Of a stretch of DNA of 64,000 nt, positions 42,601 through 52,107 are shown in pieces. The position numbers and the translations under genes were made by a program. The stretch lies in contig JBAKBP010012338.1 in NCBI GenBank assembly GCA_037953745.1, forward strand, positions 1 through 64,000, in the 5' to 3' direction. Below the pieces are notes generated by a model that made no database searches, was not told the DNA's origin, and saw only the letters and a program-made list of their open reading frames with translations. Within the stretch, counting starts at the first letter, position 1; each line of letters starts with the position of its first letter. The stretch is from Lithodes maja. Lineage: Eukaryota > Arthropoda > Malacostraca > Decapoda > Lithodidae.

Positions 42601-43513
42601 TCGCATAGCCTCCCAATGCTGCTCTAGTCTAATGCAACAGCCCTACCACAGACCGACTGTATCTGGCCATGTCGCTAAAAGCGGTGATGCTGCGCAGGCA
42701 GATGTCGTCACAAGGAATGTGGGGGTGCGCATGTACGGTATCGGCGGGGAAGCCTTAGCTATAATGAACTGTGGGAGTGACTGCACGGGTGGTACTGATT
42801 GTCCCTCTCATGACCTGGCTGTTCTAGGGACGAAGGTGGAGAAGGAGGGAGACTACAGGTTAGAAGCTGCGGTCTCGGCTGGGTTGTGGGAGGGCACAAG
42901 GCATGTTGTTCGTGGAGACAGTGCAAGGCAGTTATTTACTAGGCTATGGCAGTACTTTCGCATGTTTGTTGCTTCTCCAGGCCTGAGGTACGGGGTAGAA
43001 TCCGACATGCAGGCTGGAGATAGTGCAAGGCTCAGTTTAATTCCCTGCCGTATAAATCCTGCTCGACAGCCTATGGTGCAAGCAGAGCTGGATTACGTGT
43101 GGACGAAGGATCTGAGGGATAAGGAATGTCGTGAGTGGTCGTTGCGTGTAACTTTGTCCGAGCGCGCTAAAGAGGTATGTGGTTTTGTTGTGGACGGGAG
43201 TACCTACCAGTGCAATGTTATGCCCTACGGACTTAAGAATGCACCAGCAACGTGTCAGAGCCTGATGAATGAAAGTGAAAAGGACAATGATGCGCTGGGG
43301 CATTTCGAGATCTATGTTCCAGCCTATGGTCCGGTCGGTGTAGTTTACCCAGATCATTACCCTCTCAAGATCTTGGACCCGTTTCACAATCGGAATATGA
43401 GGCTGACCAGGTGGTCACTAAGGTTATTGGTATATAACCTGGACATAAGCCATATTGCCGGTTGTGACAACGAGGTTGCATGTGGTCGTTCAGGGGTATA
43501 TGATCCTGGGTAA
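39665..43513 (+). CDS. Gypsy B gag-protease protein with collapsed pol (1282 aa)
   Basis: Gag resembles family A. A charged coiled-coil insert of repeated ENE.R(K/R)QE/HEIE units covers about residues 160-222. The knuckle is C486, C489, H494, C499 and the protease site is D573-T-G. After HEDGEA (to A817) the sequence jumps to CHVNLLEEFVRQ, which in A lies after the whole integrase, so about 378 residues are missing. A diverged integrase-tail-like piece (FKVGDEALAWLPGQGRP) and an N-terminal RT-like piece (SPGLRYGVESDMQAGDS) follow. Then only a short RT stretch (VCGFVVDGSTYQCNVMPYGL) and the end of RNase H (MRLTRWSLRL) remain. The LDD site and the TDAS site are absent. The frame is nevertheless open throughout. 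It probably supplies particles and needs RT and integrase from family A; that is inference. Confidence 0.9.
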   Translation: MNFSMSGPSTDEEREMLSEEVPLVTSEEDARLFVSKRYHVTEERLTGVNVYGLHLIAKVLGLSNVGGMSKGELISWVLRGRHGVSEERAFGGVPPQIPSHSTPTVPSTQLPEVSTLPQRDEHWKIGVPSGGAYGGSPVLAPPPSVVAAPSSGLSPEMIFKLELAKMENEARKQEMENESRRQENETKRHEIEVEARKQENETRRHEIEAETRRHEAELRYDSEKYCAQIDLDKTRAESTGIRMGREGQVREQSLSHLVKLVPAFSETEVTEFFNRFEKKCREHNWPEEKWAALVSSRLTGKGLKAYDALPLESCIDYPVLKRAVLRAYELQPETYRLKFRGVTKTREATFLEHARDLKDALANWTRSEKAETAEQLTELFLLEQFYKCTGADMTLTIKEKNPKTLQEAAEMADLRLSLIRGCGSAQRSEAGNKGRDTPPPRVSDIHYANKYKSYDTKTDHKTNTVPFKKGPGPSQYQGKPRGELECYLCHEKGHFARVCPSKPPTAAVSLACNIGVSPKSSEFARGSSSEAEAQPMQKHLRGSNPAQDVFCDHRGRGCVMWAGRKHGVEVLRDTGASQTLMNNLTGYPINAARVVVVQGINATRSYPLVRLELEVDGVTRELDVGIVEKLPVEGVDLLLGNDFAMPASEVLPLVVAERTADVSGGEQECVERCQAQPMACAVTRARTAKVSQPSPPSSDQQRNDQQEEAKAGVGFKSFDSAALLGDLVLAPMLESGEAPGPVTVSEEVGPEETPRQQRCTRREKRVAQFDIGEGLGLLRKHLDRLAPSDICKLQLEDPEVQKCGNGAVEIKHEDGEACHVNLLEEFVRQPPEQPTVPALVCRGQGGEGEGGSRAQVEESRDCHVSAKQWAGDTSLVAVEALEHLSEQQCAALQHQLGSYPTGRAEPLSLTTRAVQDVPRAGHVTVERPLASLFRWFKVGDEALAWLPGQGRPMAAKGGGQKEDIEQIGKVGCGIAVPGRRIASQCCSSLMQQPYHRPTVSGHVAKSGDAAQADVVTRNVGVRMYGIGGEALAIMNCGSDCTGGTDCPSHDLAVLGTKVEKEGDYRLEAAVSAGLWEGTRHVVRGDSARQLFTRLWQYFRMFVASPGLRYGVESDMQAGDSARLSLIPCRINPARQPMVQAELDYVWTKDLRDKECREWSLRVTLSERAKEVCGFVVDGSTYQCNVMPYGLKNAPATCQSLMNESEKDNDALGHFEIYVPAYGPVGVVYPDHYPLKILDPFHNRNMRLTRWSLRLLVYNLDISHIAGCDNEVACGRSGVYDPG
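40150..40330 (+). repeat. Coding minisatellite in Gypsy B gag
   Basis: Imperfect repeats of about 24-27 bp around AGGAAGCAGGAGAATGAGAC and AGGAGGCATGAGATTGAGGC encode a run of Glu, Arg, Asn and Gln predicted to form a long charged coiled coil. Family A has a shorter, non-repetitive helix here (LQETQIQQASIERIEVARIQ). Confidence 0.8.
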
Positions 43514-44000
43514 ATTGACACACGGGTAGCCTCCTGCTTTGGTTTGAGTAGTATTTTGCGCTTGGTGCTTGTTGGCTCGCGGTTGTAGCCCAGCGTATTG
43601 GGTCGTAAAGCAGGATTGTTGAGCGTTTGGTATAGAAGAAAATAGGCTGCCCTTATAGTGCAGCCGGAAAAAAAACATATTAAAATATAAAAATCATATA
43701 AAAAACTCTTTCTTTTTGATGAAGATAATTGTATAAGTTTGTCATAGCCTATAAGGTTTGAGTAGTCCACGAACTATCAAACGGCTGAGCTGCTGTAAGC
43801 TCGCTCTGGGAGCATGATATTGTGTCTTTTACTATTGTTGGGAGGAGTTATGAAATGTGAATTTTTTTTTTATAAGATGTGTTTTAGTGATAAACTCAGC
43901 GTTGTTTTAGTGCCATGCGGTCGCTGGGTGTGAGGGGTTTGATGGGGTTCTGTATATCAGATTTTAGCTCAGGGTTGAGCAAGTAAAATCTTGGGGGAGG
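43514..44000 (+). other. Gypsy B1 3' non-coding region and polypurine tract
   Basis: No gene. The polypurine tract TTGGGGGAGG at 43991-44000 directly precedes the 3' LTR. Confidence 0.8.
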
Positions 44001-45838
44001 TGTGACGCATGTCGAGTATGAGCATGCTGTACAGAACGCCCAGTCAGGCCCCACTCTCGCTAGGATCGTCAGGGCAGGAACTTTGGCTGTAGTCTGTGTA
44101 GAGTTTCCTAACTCAGTTTATGTGAACCGTTGTACTAAAAGTATTATCATTATGTATTTTGTTTTCTTCTAAGTCAACGAGTTCTATTTTATATCATTAG
44201 ATATAAGTATTGTGTGTGGGACTTGTATGTAATGATGAGAGGAGGGATATTACGTGGCGTGGGGTCGGTGAGTGCGCCACGCGGGCCGGTAGGCCTAATT
44301 CCCTCCTCCCTTCCTCCCTTTCAGCGCGTGGGAAGTTCTTTGTCAATCCCAGATTGAGAGAATATGACGTCATGATTGCCAGTGGGCGGTCCTTAAGTAG
44401 TTTGAGATATGCCGCTAGAGGGCCGAGTATAAAAAGAGAGGTTTTTGCCACCATGCTTCAGAACTCATCAGGCAAAGCGACCTCTCATATCCCTTGCAAC
44501 TATCCATATTCTTCCGACTGATGTGAACTTTCTCTACTCTCTGAACAGCCTACCTTCTTCTCTTCTCGTCCCTGTATAACCTCAATGACCCCTTTGGTGC
44601 AGATTTAGTCAGCCAAAGTATTATCGCTTGAGTTCTCACGAGATAAGTGCCTGTTAGATAGCCTATTTTTGGAAGGGTTAACTAGAATAGGATTGATTGA
44701 TGTTTGTTGCACTCGTATATGCATTTCCCTGTGTGCGATTATTCATGTTCCTGTTTTCTGCTGGTTTAGGCAATGCTAGACTGGGATAGGGTTCCTCGAG
44801 TTGTGATTTCCTATGAGTGCTAGGTTGGTTGAACCAGCACAATTGCAACGGAGACGTGGGAAGCCTAGGGGGTCTTTTTGATTGTGTACCGTGGGAGTTT
44901 AGCACTGTGTTGCGAGTGAGGGCTTTTGCCTGTGCCACCCAACACTGTGCTATCTCATTTGCTTGACTTTGAGAGGATCGCCAGGAGAGAACCAGATACT
45001 AGTGATCTGGATCTCTCAAGAGAGCATCCCGTCAATTACCGTAATTTGGCCGCACAGTCTTAAGGACCTCGCTAGGCTACGAGCCGCTTGCTCAGCCATT
45101 GTCTCTTAACCTTAGATATCCCAGCTAGACTTTGCTCGACCAGCAGATACAGCATAGTATTAAAGCTTCTCCTTATGTATATTATTGTTTAAGCACTATT
45201 GATTTCATGTGTGGCACGCTTAGCTACTTCAGAGATTAGTGGCCCACGAGCACAATCTTAGTAGGCTATTGCCAGTGCATTGTCGGAGTACTTCTTCTTA
45301 ATGTTTGCCATATCCTATTGCTTATTCTTATAATTCTTCTTATGTCAATTAAAGCCTTTAATTACCAGTGAGTTAGTCATTAAATTGCTGTTCAAAATCC
45401 GATACTTACTTCTTATGAGTATTCGAGAAGCATCTAACTTATCAGAAGATTCCTTGCTTGATGCTCGAGGACTATTGTTTAACGTAACGTAATAGTGCCG
45501 ATCCGAAGTAGAGGGTGGAGGACTTCTTAAGTTCTTAGTTCAAGGGTGGATTACTTCGGCTTCGGCCAACACTATTCTTTAGTGTTGTAGTACTTTCTTC
45601 TTTGTTTGATTGTTGACCAGACTAGATAACTCCCGTCTTGCTATTAGTCTGTTGTGTGAAACGCTAGTACCGAGTTCTTGTATACCCCGTTATAGCAGAT
45701 AGAACTCTGGAGGGTAGTGGCGTTTTTTGTTCGGCTGGCAGTACTCTGGGGTTGGGATCGTGTGTTTCCGTTGTGGCAGCGAGCCATACTCGAGTCCTGT
45801 GTAAGAGCCCTAGTGTACCCGAGTGCCCGGTCGTAACA
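44001..45838 (+). repeat. Gypsy B1 3' LTR
   Basis: 1838 bp, same length as the 5' LTR and identical wherever I compared them. Confidence 0.95.
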
Positions 45839-48561
45839 ATGCGAAGCCGGGAGATTTCTTTAGGCTCAACAGGATATTGTACCGCAGATTTCTAGACCCC
45901 AAATCGAAGTGGGAGGGCGGTGCGAGGGTAGTAGACCAGGTGGTTGTTCCAAATAAGTATAGAGAGTCCTTATTGTGTCTGGCGCATGATGTGCCGGTGG
46001 CGGGTCATTTGGGGGTAACAAAAACATTGGCGGCATTGGGCAGGTTTTTCTGGTGGCCTGGGGTCAAGGCTGATGTCTGTGCATGGGTGGCTGGGTGTGC
46101 GACCTGCCAGACAACGGGGAAGCCTAACCAGACAATCCCGAAGGCACCTTTGTTTCCCATACCTGTCACCGGGCCTCCGTTCAGCAAAGTTGTAGTAGAT
46201 TTGGTTGGCCCTTTCCCGCCTACTAGTAGTGGCAATAAATTCCTGTTGACAATCATGGATGTGGCTACGAGATACCCGGACGCATACCCCATGAGAAACG
46301 GCTCGGCAAAGGCAGTTGTTAAAAACTTATTATTGTTCTGTTCCCGTTATGGATTTCCACGTGAGGTGCAGTCAGACCAGGGGAGCAATTTTACATCCAA
46401 ATTGTTCAAGCAAACCCTTCAGTTGCACGGTATATGTTCTGTAGTGTCGTCAGCCTACCATCCCGAGAGTCAGGGAGTCTTGGAGCGGTGGCACTCGACC
46501 CTGAAGAGTATGCTACGCTGTTACTGTGCAGAACATGACACTGATTGGGATTTGGGTCTGCCGTATGTTCTGTTCGCTGCACGTGAAGTCCCAGGAGAGA
46601 GCCTGGGGTTCAGTCCAAATCAACTAGTCTTTGGCCATAATGTGAGAGGACCTTTAAGTATGGTGAAAGAGATCTGGGAGGGCGAAGAGAAGCCGGGGTC
46701 TGTACTTAAATATATCCTTGAGAGCCGGGAGAGACTTATAGGTTGCATGGCAGCGGCAGGTAATAACTTGGTTAATGCACAGGCGGTCATGAAGCACCAG
46801 TATGACGCCAAGGTGAAGCTTCGGGAGTTTTCGGTGGGTCAGGAGGTAATGTTGCTTTTACCTTTGCCTGGACACCCCCTTTCTGCCAAGTTCATTGGGC
46901 CGTATGTGGTGGCTAAGAAACTGTCCGACCTTGATTATCTCGTTGCAACACCTGACCGTAGAAAAAAACATCAGTTATGTCATGTTAACCTCATGAAAGA
47001 GTATGTGAGACGCCCCTCAGAGCCTCTCACTGTCTCTGTGCTGGCCTGCAGCGGCCAGGGTGGAGAAGGAGGTGGGGACAGTCATGCTGCTGAGGAGGAT
47101 AGCTGGGACTGTGTCATTTCCGCGGAACAGTGGGCGGGGAATACTGAACAAGAGGCTAGGCAAGCTGTAAGTCACCTGCCTGAGCACCAGGGTGCTGCTG
47201 TCCTAGGCCTGTTCAGGTCATACCCCTCTGTTTTCGCCGAACACCCAGGTCTCACTACTCAGGTAACGCACGACGTGGACGTCGGTGATAATGTGCCCTT
47301 CAAGTCAGTGCCCTACCGTGTGCCCCCGGTAAAGTTGCCAGCTTTACGGGAGGAGTTAAAGTACATGGTTGAGAGAGGGATGATCACTGAAGGTTATGTG
47401 AAGTGGACATCACCCGTCACGTTGCAGCCAAAACCTGACGGCAAGGTGCGGTTCTGCATAGATTTTCGTAGGCTAAATGGCTTGACCACTACCAACCCTT
47501 ACCCTTTGCCTCGAGTTGACGACAGCGTGGACAAGATAGGGAATGCAAAGTACCTTACTAAAATTGATCTTGTAAAAGGCTACTGGCAAGTACCCCTGTC
47601 GGACCGAGCTAAGCAAGTTTGTGGTTTTGTGGTAGATGGCAAGACCTACCAATGTAACGTAATGCCTTATGGGCTTAAGAACGCACCTGCCACGTTTCAG
47701 AACCTGATGAACGATATTTGTGACGAAATCCCTAACTGCACGGTCTACCTTGATGACGTGATAGTGTATGATGACAATTTTGAAAATCACCTAAGGCACT
47801 TAGAGACCCTGTTTGGGAAGTTGCACGATGCTGGGCTGGTGGTGAACCTGAGGAAGTGCGAGTTTGTAAAGGCTACTGTGCAGTATCTTGGCTTCGTGGT
47901 CGGGTTAGGCCGGGTGTGCCCCCCCCTGAGCAAGATACAGGCTATCAATATGTTTCCCAGGCCCACCACTAAGCGCCAGGTCATGCGGTTCCTAGGTATG
48001 ATAGGCTATTATAGGCGCTTCATCCGGGGATACTCTACTGTCTTAGCACCGTTAACTGATCTACTGTCGAAGTCAGTGAAGTTCTGTTGGGCTGCGGAGT
48101 GTCAGAGGGCTTTCGACCTAGTCAAGCACCTGCTGTGTACACATCCGATTTTGAGAGCCCCAGACTTCTCCAGGAGTTTTCAGCTGGCGACTGATGCCAG
48201 CGGTGTGGGTGCCGGGGCAGTGTTACTGCAGACTGATTCCGAGGGCTTGGAACACCCAGTGAGCTTCTTTTCTCGCAAGTTTAATTCGGCACAAAGGAAT
48301 TACTCGACTATAGAGAAGGAGCTTCTTGCTATCGTTTTGTCGCTCAAACATTTCGAAGTTTATGTTCCAGCCTACGGCCCGGTAGTGACGATTTATACGG
48401 ACCATCATCCCTTGAAATTCCTAAATCAGTTTCACAATCGGAATATGCGGTTGACCAGGTGGTCCCTAATGCTCCAAGAGTATAATCTCAACATTCAGCA
48501 TATTGCCGGGAGTGAGAACGTGATAGCAGATTGTCTATCAAGGGTTGATGATCCAGGATAG
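45839..48561 (+). pseudogene. Gypsy A2 integrase-RT-RNase H piece
   Basis: Resumes at KPGDFFRLNRILYRRF and runs open to the stop at 48561. All motifs seen in A1 are present: the zinc module (HDVPVAGH, CATCQ), the DDE residues, YLDD, and RNase H TDAS. Differences from A1 include VATRYPD for VAKRYPD and VAKKLSD for VAKNLSD. It is separated from its gag-protease by Gypsy B1, so it cannot be made as the native polyprotein. Confidence 0.9.
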
Positions 48562-48841
48562 TCGTGCACGGTGTGTGGGTTGAGCAGGAGTAAAATTAGG
48601 CTATCATAACGCCGTCCAAAAAGATTATAAAACAATAAAATAAACGAGAAATTTTTTTTTAGTTTTGTAAGTCTTTATTGTTGTAGCATGATGCATGCGA
48701 TATTGTGTTTTATGTATAATTCACACTTCAGTTGTTGTGCACCTTTTGCAATTAGTGGCAGCTAAGGGTAGCAGGTCGGTTGGTTGCCTGTCAGATTTTG
48801 ATAATGCTTCTAAGGTCGATTATCTAAAATCTTGGGGGGGC

Positions 48842-50660
48842 TGTGACGCACCCAGTGCGTGGCAACGCAACCTGATTGTACTCCTTGGTACTCCACTGTA
48901 CCGCCACTGTGTGGTACCGCTGTACCGCTGTACCGTGCTGGCTGCTTATATTGAGTGTGACAACGTATAACTATGTTCTTTGTATCTCTGCAAAGGTCTC
49001 GTCATGTGCTAACCAGTGGTGGGTTTTGTTTTAAGCCATGTCGAGACCTTCCATTTAATATGTAGTATCAATAGAGAAGTTGATAGATAAGACAATGGGA
49101 GTTCAGAGAGAGAGAGTGAGTTAGTTTTCAGAGCGAGAGGGTAGCAACGCGCCACGCTGCCGGAGTGGTGGTTGCCAGACGTATGGACCGGTTGGCAGCC
49201 TTGCGCTTATAGCTAGGTGCGACAGGGTTGGTAGTCCATTGCCGCCTGCCTATGCTGCCTGGGTTGCCCATGTTGTCGTACTGCACATTGCCTGGAGGCT
49301 CGCTGTGTGTTCCATGATCAGGTTGCCTAGAACCTTTGAGATTCTAACATCCCTTGCCCTCTCTCCCAATTTCTCACGGTTGCACTCTTTCTCTCTGACG
49401 ACATTACTCTCATTTCATTCTTCTCTCTATTTAAATGCATACCCTTCCCTTGAGGTCCTAAAGGAGTTTCAGCACTCACCTCTCGTATTACTCTTAGGAC
49501 AAGCATATATTTACATGTATTAGATTTAAGGGGTTAATGTGAACAGCGATCTTCTTGATGAGGATAGTTGGTGAACGTTCTACATGTTCACGAGTTATAT
49601 GCCCAGCTCATCATCCAATTTGTGACTAGACTAGTGCCATGTGTAAGAGCCCGACCATGCCCAGGAGTTGTCTGTAGAGGGGCGAGGACTTAGCCTTGAT
49701 TTGCCTACCGAGCCAGGAGCGAGTGCAGTACCAGAGACTACAGCTCGCTCGTAGTGCCGGTATAGTAGAGTAACGTAATTTATCTGTCCTTGTGTTCTCT
49801 GCAGTCTTTTCCTGGGTTCTCGCTTTCGGTGCTGGGACTCGTTGTTCCTGTGACTTGGCCTGCTAGCTAGAACACATGGGGATGATGAGTGGGTGATATC
49901 TTTATTTTACTATGCATTGCAGCTCTCTTTAAGTATATGTATGTAACACTTTACAATACACATTACTCACACACAAGACAACACTATTAATACTTTCATG
50001 TATCAATTAACTACACTGTCGTTTTGCTGCTGTGTCCGGAGTTCTATTGCGTAGGGCGCATACGGACTCAGAGGGGAGACAGAGTGAGAGAAGCGAAGTA
50101 GCCTATGCGGTAGTAGGCTACCGGCGCAGTACTGTTGCCTGCAACCTTTTAGTTATTCCAAGTATAGATTCATTATTATAATAAGTGACTACTATTTATG
50201 TTCCTTCCATGTGTATTATTAGGTATCTACTGGATCATGAACATCTTGTATGCTACATGCTAGTGCATGTTAGTAGGGGACAGTTATTCTAGTGCACACG
50301 CTTTCAAGTAGGCGTGTACATTTGTCATTTAGCATTTCACTGTCATACCTTTAGCCTGCTTCTATTCTACATTATTAGAGGCTTAATATTAACGTAGTTT
50401 CTTGAGTATTGCATTTCTTTAGTCATAACGTAACCTATAAATGTCTGAGGGAGTTTAGCCTCATAGCCTACCCCTGTTGTACACTTTCGCCGAGTTAAGG
50501 TACCTCGTTACCATAGACGATAACTCTGTAGGGCGTTGGTGCTTTTGTTGTCTAGAGCATATAGTATTTGGGACTGGAATCGAGCGTGTCGTTGTCACAT
50601 AAGCCATTTCTGTCCTACGATCAAGAATCCCGAATATGTATTGCCGATCCAGCCGTAACA
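48842..50660 (+). repeat. Gypsy A2 3' LTR
   Basis: 1819 bp, preceded by a polypurine tract (TTGGGGGGG, 48832-48840) and followed by ATATATATATGGG, the remainder of the BEL LTR. Confidence 0.95.
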
Positions 50661-50857
50661 ATATATATATATGGGAATTATAATCCTACAATGCTTTCCC
50701 ATATACTACTATAGAATAATATATTCTACCCAATCATGGAACGTTCGACCAAGGTTATGGAAGCTTAAGACTACGGAATGATACGTAACGCTACATCAAC
50801 CCAGATTACGTAACATCGAGACTGTTCATACTAGTTTGAGTACACTAAGTATGGACA
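50661..50857 (-). repeat. BEL 5' LTR, outer part
   Basis: Matches about 14560-14758 of the other BEL LTR. Ends at GGACA followed by GGTAC, the right target duplication. Confidence 0.85.
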
Positions 50858-51159
50858 GGTACACCTTAGGCTATGAAAAAATGAAAACTCATAGGGGCAT
50901 AGCAATTCCTGAATGAGAAAACGAGCTAGGCTAAAATAAGCTAAAGAGCTAAACTATGCCCAGACTAACAGGAAAAAAGAATATGAAAAGAGAAAGAATG
51001 AAAAACATATACGAGGAATGCCAGGCGCCCCCGTACCTTCGGTAGGCTATTTCCACACGCGTCTCCATTATACACACTTAGGAGCCCATTTATGTGTGCC
51101 CTAGATCACGTAACATCTGTCTAACAAAAAAGAAGGCCAGATAAGCTGAAACGAACCTA
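50858..51159. other. Right interior of the TIR insertion, with a small inverted repeat
   Basis: No gene is visible. ACACGCGTCTCCAT at about 51054-51067 recurs inverted as ATGGAGACGCGTG near 51202-51214, so about 160 bp could form a stem-loop or be a tiny MITE. The sequence before it is A-rich. Confidence 0.5.
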
Positions 51160-51516
51160 AAACAGGGTGAATTGAAGGAGCACAACAAAAGCGGACTCAA
51201 CATGGAGACGCGTGAACAAATTATGACAAGAGAGGGTCGCTCATGCGCACGTTCGACAGGGATCTGCACATGACGGAACACGGGATGGGCCTTAAGCGGT
51301 AATTAAGGTAAACCCCTATTTCTTCTCTTCTATGCTTTTTTCACCTTCGGTGGTAGTTTTGGTTAATGTACAACGTCTCCTAGAGCAAGATAAGGAGTAG
51401 ACTCTAGACGTTTTCTTTTTAACCGCGGTTGGAATGACGACATAGCAGTCAAAATAGACAAGTCGTCATTGCAATTAGGTTAATAGCCTTGACGTTGGAT
51501 TTGCCAAGACTACTAA
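51160..51516. repeat. Right end of the TIR insertion
   Basis: Reverse complement of the interior of the MITE at 6720-7204 over about 300 bp, with only a few differences, ending in the inverted repeat with GCCAAGACTACTAA. It shows that the large insertion and that MITE are one family. Confidence 0.8.
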
Positions 51517-51525
51517 AAAATTTGT

Positions 51526-52103
51526 TTCACCTGGCAAACTCGAGTCCAGTTTTAGTCCGAGATATTTAACTTGTGACACTGTTGTTATAAGAATATCATT
51601 ACAGTTGACCGAGAAGCCCACAATGTCTTTCAGTTTGCGTTTTGTTCCACATAAGATGGCTTCCGTCTTGCCCAGGTGAAGAGATAGTTTATTGTCCACT
51701 AGCCATTCACTACATGATTCTAGTTCTTTGGAAAGTGAAGCGGCAATACTTATTGGGTCTTTTCCTGAAACCAGAAGCACGCTGTCGTCAGCATACAGTA
51801 ATAATTTACATGAGACACTCAGTTCCATGTCGTTCACATAACAGAGAAAGAGTAAGGGACCAAGGATGCTTCCCAGCGGGACCCCACAGTTAATTGGCAT
51901 AGGATCAGATATATTATCATAATTTTTTACTCTTTGTGTTCTACCACTAAGATAAGATTTAAACCTGTTCACTGACCCAATGCCCATTGCTTGTAGTTTA
52001 GTACATAGGATATCATGGTCTACTGTGTCAAACGCGTTTTGTAGATCAAGAAGAACCATACTGGTGTAGTTACCTTTAGACATTTCTTTACGAATGTGAT
52101 CTG
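51526..52103 (-). pseudogene. LINE reverse transcriptase palm
   Basis: Reads KEMSKGNYTSMVLLDLQNAF, DTVDHDILCTKLQAMG, then GVPLGSILGPLLFLCYVNDM, the active site YADD in LLLYADDSVLLVSGKD, and VKYLGLKLDSSLPGE. It is cut at 51526 by the TIR insertion and at 52104 by the TTAA array. The catalytic motif is intact. The C-terminal continuation is at 6123-6716. Confidence 0.85.
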
Positions 52104-52107
52104 TTAA

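Larger units (their letters stand above)
37626..45838 (+). mobile_element. Gypsy B1: complete non-autonomous LTR element
   Basis: Two LTRs of 1838 bp (37626-39463, 44001-45838) begin TGTGACGCATG and end CGTAACA, like family A. ATGC duplicates at 37622-37625 and 45839-45842. The primer site TGGCGACCTTGC follows the 5' LTR, and a polypurine tract TTGGGGGAGG precedes the 3' LTR. I saw no LTR differences where compared, so this is the youngest insertion in the nest. The single 1282-codon frame keeps gag and protease, but integrase is absent and no intact RT or RNase H catalytic site remains. Confidence 0.95.
31140..50660 (+). mobile_element. Gypsy A2: second Gmr1-like copy, interrupted twice
   Basis: LTRs of 1819 bp (31140-32958, 48842-50660) differ from each other at only a few places I could see (for example near 32595/50297 and 32851/50554). 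They carry an 11-bp longer variant than A1, so A2 belongs to a sister subfamily. ATATAT flanks it in the AT run of the BEL LTR. The gag-pol frame is cut by a LINE at 33391-35436 and by Gypsy B1 at 37626-45838. The coding pieces are otherwise open and close to A1. Confidence 0.95.
14096..50857 (-). mobile_element. BEL/Pao LTR retrotransposon, defective, carrying nested insertions
   Basis: Minus-strand order: 5' LTR (50661-50857 plus 30676-31139, split by Gypsy A2), primer site TTGGTCCTTCGACC at about 30660-30674, SGNH-like frame, gag, protease, RNase H, integrase, purine-rich GTTGGTGGGAATA next to the 3' LTR (14096-14758). The flanks GGTAT (14091-14095) and GGTAC (50858-50862) fit a 5-bp target duplication with one change. 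The reverse transcriptase core is absent. Nested insertions are a SINE (26665-27194), a TTAA-flanked MITE holding Gypsy A1 (16547-26271), and Gypsy A2 in the LTR. The element itself would be about 7 kb. Confidence 0.85.
7212..51516. mobile_element. Large TIR-bounded insertion (44.3 kb including nested elements)
   Basis: The left end reads TATTTAGTCTTGGCAAATCC and the right end, inverted, TTAGTAGTCTTGGCAAATCC; both continue AACGTCAAGGC. Outside them the nine bases AAAATTTGT occur at 51517-51525 on the right and, on the left, as AAAAT (6715-6719) plus TTGT (7208-7211), interrupted only by the MITE at 6720-7204. Outside those, the palm and C-terminal halves of one LINE reverse transcriptase face each other. 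So this is a DNA transposon, 9-bp duplication type, inserted in the LINE; a Mutator-like class is possible. No transposase is visible. Most of its present length is later nested retroelements; the original element may have been only a few kilobases long. Confidence 0.7.

Noticed and set aside
7212..51516. Giant virus-like transposon (Polinton/Maverick) or cargo-carrying giant element
   Set aside because: No protein-primed DNA polymerase, capsid, ATPase or cysteine protease genes are visible; the bulk is explained by nested retroelements.
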